From assembly GCA_029432775.1 (NCBI GenBank), contig JAROAZ010000024.1:41361-105360 (forward strand): 64,000 nucleotides of DNA, in the 5' to 3' direction. The translations under genes and the position numbers were made by a program. Source of the DNA: Pontiellaceae bacterium B12227. Its GTDB lineage: Bacteria > Verrucomicrobiota > Kiritimatiellia > Kiritimatiellales > Pontiellaceae. The notes below the pieces were generated by a model. The model had not been told where the DNA came from. It was given only the letters and a program-made list of their open reading frames with translations, and searched no databases. Of the stretch, positions 60,763 to 64,000 are shown piece after piece. Every line of letters begins with the position of its first letter. Position 1 is the first letter of the stretch.

Positions 60763-61449
60763 TCAGGATATGGAGATAATAGACACAACGTGACCGGCCT
60801 GCTTCCACTTCACTTCCAGATCAAAGACCGTTGTTCCGAAAATACGGTCGGGGTCATTGTTCTGATAGGCCGGTCGCGGATTGAACGCCAGCATATCAGA
60901 AATCAACTGCCGCAAATTCGGCCGAGCCGCGGTTTCCAATGTTTGGAACTTTGCTTCCACGTCCGGAGTAAACTCGACGGAGTTTCCTGGTCTTGGAGGT
61001 TCAGCTGCAAAAGCGCCCCGAGCCTCAGGCAGGCTGTCGGAGTAGGGGATGTAGGGTTTAATGTCCAGCACCGGTGTTCCGTCCAGGAAATCGCCGCCGC
61101 CGAGCGTCAGGACGGTTCCATTCACCTCTTGCAGCTCAACCACGGACAGTCCGATCGGGTTGGGGCGGAAGTTGGAGCGTGAGGCAAACACCCCGACGCG
61201 TTCATTGCCGCCGAGTCGTGGCGGCCGGACGGTTGCTTTCCAGGTACTGGTAGCTGTGGCATGGAAAACAAAGGTGATCCAGACGTGGGAAAATGCTGCA
61301 AGTCCCCGGAAGGCTTCCGGCTGATTAAAAGGCGGCAGCAGCTCCAGCGTGGCTCTTGCGCTTTTCACGAGTCCCGGCTGACGCGGTATGCCGAACTTAT
61401 CCGTATAACACGAACGGATCATCCCGATTGGTTTAAACTCAAAATTCAT
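60763..61449 (-). CDS. trmO: tRNA threonylcarbamoyladenosine N6-methyltransferase (TrmO)
   Basis: SAM-dependent enzyme methylating t6A37 of tRNA, 228 residues. The N-terminal UPF0066 domain has FKPIGMIRSCYTDKFGIPRQ, FSHVWITFVFH and ASRSNFRPNPIGLSVVEL, the family signature, then LDIKPYIPYSDSLPEARG. The C-terminal domain contains PDRIFGTTVFDLEVKW. A palindrome at 60934 encodes KFQTLETA near the start of the C-terminal domain. Confidence 0.92.
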   Translation of the reverse strand: MNFEFKPIGMIRSCYTDKFGIPRQPGLVKSARATLELLPPFNQPEAFRGLAAFSHVWITFVFHATATSTWKATVRPPRLGGNERVGVFASRSNFRPNPIGLSVVELQEVNGTVLTLGGGDFLDGTPVLDIKPYIPYSDSLPEARGAFAAEPPRPGNSVEFTPDVEAKFQTLETAARPNLRQLISDMLAFNPRPAYQNNDPDRIFGTTVFDLEVKWKQAGHVVSIISIS

Positions 61450-61455
61450 GACGGA

Positions 61456-61531
61456 ATATTATCCACAGATTTCACGGATTACATAGATTTTTTACCTGCT
61501 GTCTAATCCGGGAAATCTGTGTAATCTGTGG
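61456..61531. repeat. Inverted repeat, ATCCACAGATT family
   Basis: ATCCACAGATTTCACGGATT at about 61458-61477 pairs imperfectly with AATCTGTGTAATCTGTGGA at about 61512-61530. It fills the divergent gap between trmO and the sirtuin gene, so promoters for both must lie in or beside it. Confidence 0.75.
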
Positions 61532-61534
61532 ACG

Positions 61535-62254
61535 ATGAATTCAATTGGACAGTTAAGGGAATGGCTCAAGGAGGCCCGCTCGGTTGTGGCGCTGACGGGC
61601 GCGGGGATTTCGACGGCGTCGGGCATTCCGGATTTCCGGTCGGCCAGCGGTATCTATTCCAATGGGCAGAACGATAACGTTTTTGATCTGCGCAAGTTTG
61701 ATCGCACTCCGGAGTTTTTCTACCTGTTCGCCCGGAAGTTTTATCCGCAGGTGCGCGATGCACAACCCAATGCAGCGCACCGGGCACTGGCGGCCATGAA
61801 GAACGTCACGGTTATAACGCAGAATGTGGACGACTATCACCAGCGGGCCGGCTCCGATCCGGTGTATACGATTCATGGCAACCATATTCACAGCACGTGC
61901 CAGACATGCGGCGCACAGATTGAAACGGAAGAACTCTTTCCAATCATTGGAAAAGGGGACGTGCCGCGCTGCATCTGCGGCGGAGTGTATAAGCCGAACA
62001 TTACTTTTTTCGGGGAGATGCTGCCGGAATACGACTGGACCGAATCGGTCAAAGCCATGAGCGAGGCGGATCTGGTGCTGGTGCTGGGAACCTCGCTGAC
62101 GGTTTACCCAGCCGCAAGCCTGCCGGGCTACCGGCCCTGGAATGCAAAATTAGTGATTATCAACCGCGACCCGACGACGTTGGACAGCGAAGCCCAGCTC
62201 GTCATCCACGATGATCTGTGTGACGTGATGGAGAGCGTGACGATTGAATCGTGA
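61535..62254 (+). CDS. cobB: Sir2-family NAD-dependent protein deacylase
   Basis: Sirtuin of 239 residues. VVALTGAGISTASGIPDFRS binds NAD, VITQNVDDYHQRAGSDPVYT and IHGN carry the catalytic His, two Cys pairs (CQTCGA and CICGG) bind zinc, and FGEMLPEYDW with LVLGTSLTVYPAASL completes the fold. Bacterial sirtuins remove acyl groups from lysines. A palindrome at 61938-61952 sits between the two zinc Cys pairs. Confidence 0.94.
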   Translation: MNSIGQLREWLKEARSVVALTGAGISTASGIPDFRSASGIYSNGQNDNVFDLRKFDRTPEFFYLFARKFYPQVRDAQPNAAHRALAAMKNVTVITQNVDDYHQRAGSDPVYTIHGNHIHSTCQTCGAQIETEELFPIIGKGDVPRCICGGVYKPNITFFGEMLPEYDWTESVKAMSEADLVLVLGTSLTVYPAASLPGYRPWNAKLVIINRDPTTLDSEAQLVIHDDLCDVMESVTIES

Positions 62255-62289
62255 GACGTGATTGTTATGCCGCCGTGAGTCACGTCTCA
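62252..62289. terminator. Inverted repeat between converging cobB and small membrane gene
   Basis: TGAGACGTGA (62252-62261, including the cobB stop) pairs perfectly with TCACGTCTCA (62280-62289). Its place between two converging genes suggests a two-way transcript end; there is no clear U run. Confidence 0.55.
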
Positions 62290-62300
62290 ATCGGTACTCG

Positions 62301-62576
62301 TCATGCTTTAGGTTTTTTGCTGAGCTTGCGGCCGAAGGTGACGCAGACCGCACCTTCGATGAAGACCAGGATGCCGAAGAGGCCGTAGGGCGGCTTGGCG
62401 GCAACGAGGGCTGCAATAGAAATCACAATCAGGCCGGCGCCGTTGATCATGAACCGGTTAATATATTTCTTGGGATCGTCCGACTCCCAGCCTTTTTTAA
62501 GCAGGACCTTCTGTGAAACATAGTGGAGCCCCAGCGCCAGGCAGAGAACGATCAGTAGGATGGTGGTTTGATTCAT
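62301..62576 (-). CDS. Small membrane protein of unknown function
   Basis: Protein of 91 residues from the ATG of MNQTTILLIVL. Two to three membrane helices (about 4-20, 40-58, 63-80) and a basic tail (GRKLSKKPKA). No family recognised. The longer frame with eight extra residues starts inside a repeat-like gap and is less likely. Confidence 0.6.
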   Translation of the reverse strand: MNQTTILLIVLCLALGLHYVSQKVLLKKGWESDDPKKYINRFMINGAGLIVISIAALVAAKPPYGLFGILVFIEGAVCVTFGRKLSKKPKA

Positions 62577-62646
62577 GTTGAATGAGCCACGGAAGAACAC
62601 GGATCAACTCAGATTCTATTCCGCGTTAACCAGTGTTTGTCTGTGG
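62577..62646. repeat. Intergenic repeat-like stretch, GCCACGGA/TGTCTGTGGC
   Basis: GAGCCACGGAAGAACACGGA near 62583 pairs imperfectly with CCGCGTTAACC...TGTCTGTGGCT near 62621-62648. It resembles the other junction repeats but is a separate family. Confidence 0.45.
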
Positions 62647-62946
62647 CTAAGCCTCCGGTTTGGGTTCGATGGTTTCGGCGTGGCCGAGATTCTTATCGGG
62701 CGCAATGATGTCGCGCACGCGGCGTTTCAGATCTTTCATTTCCGGCAGACCACGTTCGGTCTTGCGATCCCATACCTGTTGATTGTTGGCATAAATGCGC
62801 CAGATGCCGGGAATCTCGCTCGGCTTGAGTACCGCTTCGTCGATGTCGCCTTCAAACGATTGCAGCAGCTCCTGCGCAATCCAGGCGGACCGCATCATAA
62901 ATTTGCACTTAGTGCAGTATTCAATCGTAATACTTCGTTTTTCCAT
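62647..62946 (-). CDS. SelT/SelW/SelH (Rdx) family protein
   Basis: Thioredoxin-like protein of 99 residues. ITIEYCTKCKFMMRSAWIAQ has the C-x-x-C redox motif in the Rdx position (Cys10 and Cys13, here with Cys where some relatives have selenocysteine). WDRKTERGLPEMKDLKRRVR closes the fold. Likely a cytoplasmic redox protein; partner unknown. Confidence 0.85.
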   Translation of the reverse strand: MEKRSITIEYCTKCKFMMRSAWIAQELLQSFEGDIDEAVLKPSEIPGIWRIYANNQQVWDRKTERGLPEMKDLKRRVRDIIAPDKNLGHAETIEPKPEA

Positions 62947-63126
62947 AAAATGTTCTCCATTGGGACTGCCGCATTTCTACCACTTTGATACGAAGGACAC
63001 GAATCTGTTTTTGGCAGGATCTTTTGGCACCAAGGTCGCAAGCCCAGTAAAGAAAATAGGTTCCGTACTTCGCTCTCTTGGCGTCCTTCTGTTTAAATCC
63101 GGTTCTGGCTATGCTGGCTGGGCACG
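62947..63126. other. Gap of 180 bases with repeat words, no gene
   Basis: Between the Rdx and marC genes. Contains GATACGAAGGACACGAA (about 62987) and GGCACCAAGG, opposite CTTGGCGTCCTTC (about 63078), so it looks like another degenerate member of the CACGAAG family. No coding signal. Confidence 0.4.
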
Positions 63127-63756
63127 TTATTTTCCGAGGTAGGCATCAATTGCTCCGCCGAGCCCGTGCAGGAACATCTGGGTTCCCATGACGGCAAGGA
63201 TCAGCCCCATCATCCGGGTGATAATCTTCAGGCCGCGCTGGCCGAAGAAACCCACGATCTTTTCGCTGTATATAAAAAAGACAAAGGTGATCACACAAAG
63301 CAGGGCAAACATGGCAATGGTTATGAGGATTTCTCCGCTACCGGGTTTTGCTGCAAAGTTCATGGTGGTGGCAATGGTGCCGGGCCCAGCGAGCAGGGGC
63401 GTGGCCAGCGGGGAGATGGAAATGTCAACGTCACTTTCTTCATGACTCTTCTGGAGGTTGGAACTGTGTCCCTGCAGCATATGATAGCCCACCAGGAAAA
63501 CAAGAATGCCGCCGGTAATGCGCAGAGCGGGCAGGGAGATGCCGAACATATGGAAGATGGCTTTTCCCAGCAGCGCAAAGGCAAGAATAATTACAAAGGC
63601 AATCGTTACCGCCCGCAGGGCAATTCGGCTGCGTTCCACCTGTGGTTCATCGCACGTCAGGCCGATAAATGCCGCTGTATTGGCAATCGGGTTCATGATG
63701 GCGAAGTAGCCAAGAAAGACAGTCAGCATGTGCTCTAGTAGGATATTCATACGCAT
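63127..63756 (-). CDS. MarC-family integral membrane protein
   Basis: Membrane protein of 209 residues with six helices. LGYFAIMNPIANTAAFIGLT is the MarC signature, followed by ALRITGGILVFLVGYHMLQG and SPLATPLLAGPGTIATTMNF. The name derives from an old link to antibiotic resistance that did not hold; the function is unknown. ATGs at 63756 and 63750 are both possible. Confidence 0.92.
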   Translation of the reverse strand: MRMNILLEHMLTVFLGYFAIMNPIANTAAFIGLTCDEPQVERSRIALRAVTIAFVIILAFALLGKAIFHMFGISLPALRITGGILVFLVGYHMLQGHSSNLQKSHEESDVDISISPLATPLLAGPGTIATTMNFAAKPGSGEILITIAMFALLCVITFVFFIYSEKIVGFFGQRGLKIITRMMGLILAVMGTQMFLHGLGGAIDAYLGK

Positions 63757-64000
63757 TTACTTAGCACGATGCCCGATTTCGAACGAGGGGGAAGTAACCG
63801 GAGTTTGAAGGGTTCGCTCTGATCTGGACCGTGAGTATGCCAAAGAAGTACGAGCAAAATGATTAAAAACCACACTCCGTACAAATGGCGCTGACTTAAG
63901 AGATTATTCATGGAATTTCCGATCAACGGGGCAGGCGGGACGCCTGCGGTACAATTGTCGCGTAGTCGACAGGATGGCAGAGGTACGAGCAGTACCGCAG
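63757..64000. other. Right-end non-coding stretch with palindromic element
   Basis: No gene seen in these 244 bases. From 63940 the word GCAGGCGGGACGCCTGCGGT begins the left arm of the same palindromic element found in dus. GTACCGCAG at the very end (63991-63999 region) is the start of the matching right arm, which continues past the window. The spacer here is about 30 bases, longer than in dus. Confidence 0.75.

Larger units (their letters stand above)
1160..61952. repeat. Dispersed 15-bp palindrome TTCCA-N5-TGGAA (28 exact copies in this span)
   Basis: Exact copies start at 1160, 5178, 5409, 7739, 12095, 12507, 13029, 15481, 16584, 19981, 25345, 25727, 25863, 32630, 39175, 40558, 44344, 44469, 45693, 46738, 46799, 47203, 51449, 55596, 56263, 59936, 60934 and 61938. 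One-mismatch copies start at about 3425, 4246, 10280, 10901, 17935, 28316, 39645, 40081, 40756, 44256 and 47516. The majority form is TTCCAA-N3-TTGGAA. All but one exact copy (13029) lie inside genes, in several frames, giving peptides such as FQSLE, FQPLE, SNDWK, SKGWK and PIIGK. The entry spans first to last copy; the DNA between copies is not part of the repeat. Confidence 0.9.

Overview
The window looks like a chromosomal segment of a marine, polysaccharide-degrading bacterium of the PVC superphylum. Kiritimatiellota (Pontiella-like) is the best guess. The reasons are the many secreted S1 sulfatases, modular CAZymes without any SusC/SusD pair, XylR-type (periplasmic-binding-like plus AraC HTH) regulators, Gfo/Idh and DUF1080 proteins with export signals, and a TRAP transporter. 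This is inference from gene content; there is no rRNA or other phylogenetic marker gene that settles it, and no tRNA, CRISPR array, insertion sequence or phage gene was seen.

Layout. 1-4.7 kb (minus strand): the start of a sulfatase that runs off the left edge, a small ABM-domain monooxygenase, a lipoprotein, a LOG-family protein, LemA, a membrane-anchored hypothetical, and a PadR/HAAS regulator pair. 4.8-13.4 kb: housekeeping genes (dihydrouridine synthase, uvrA, pldA, a ModF-like ATPase, a SET protein, pdxB, a small membrane protein). 13.7-58.0 kb: a very large algal-polysaccharide utilisation locus, nearly all on the plus strand. It opens with a divergent XylR-type regulator and uxaB-uxaA. 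A red-algal galactan (agar/porphyran-like) section follows: GH2, four sulfatases, GH16, a GH86-GH117 fusion, GH29, two paralogous proteins of unknown function and a beta-helix protein. A uronate section comes next: PL8 lyase, GH43-like propeller, VOC protein, second XylR-type regulator, DUF4861, three giant GH105 fusions, kduI and a TRAP dctPQM transporter. 58.0-64 kb: a Gfo/Idh oxidoreductase with a double DUF1080 protein, then trmO, a sirtuin, small genes and marC.

How it works together (inference): secreted endo-enzymes (GH16, GH86, PL8, possibly the BNR-4 propellers) cut sulfated algal polymers. Sulfatases, GH2, GH29, GH117 and GH105 trim the fragments. Unsaturated uronates are imported by the TRAP system and enter metabolism through KduI and UxaB/UxaA. 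The two XylR-type regulators and a LacI-type operator in front of dctP would provide sugar-responsive control.

The most striking signal is not a gene. A 15-bp palindrome, TTCCA-N5-TGGAA, occurs 28 times exactly and about 11 more times with one mismatch, almost always inside coding sequence, in several reading frames and in unrelated genes on both strands. By chance less than one copy is expected in 64 kb. The comparison of two paralogues suggests it replaces existing codons without changing gene length. Many gene junctions also carry imperfect inverted repeats of several distinct families, and one palindromic element is inserted in frame in the dus gene.
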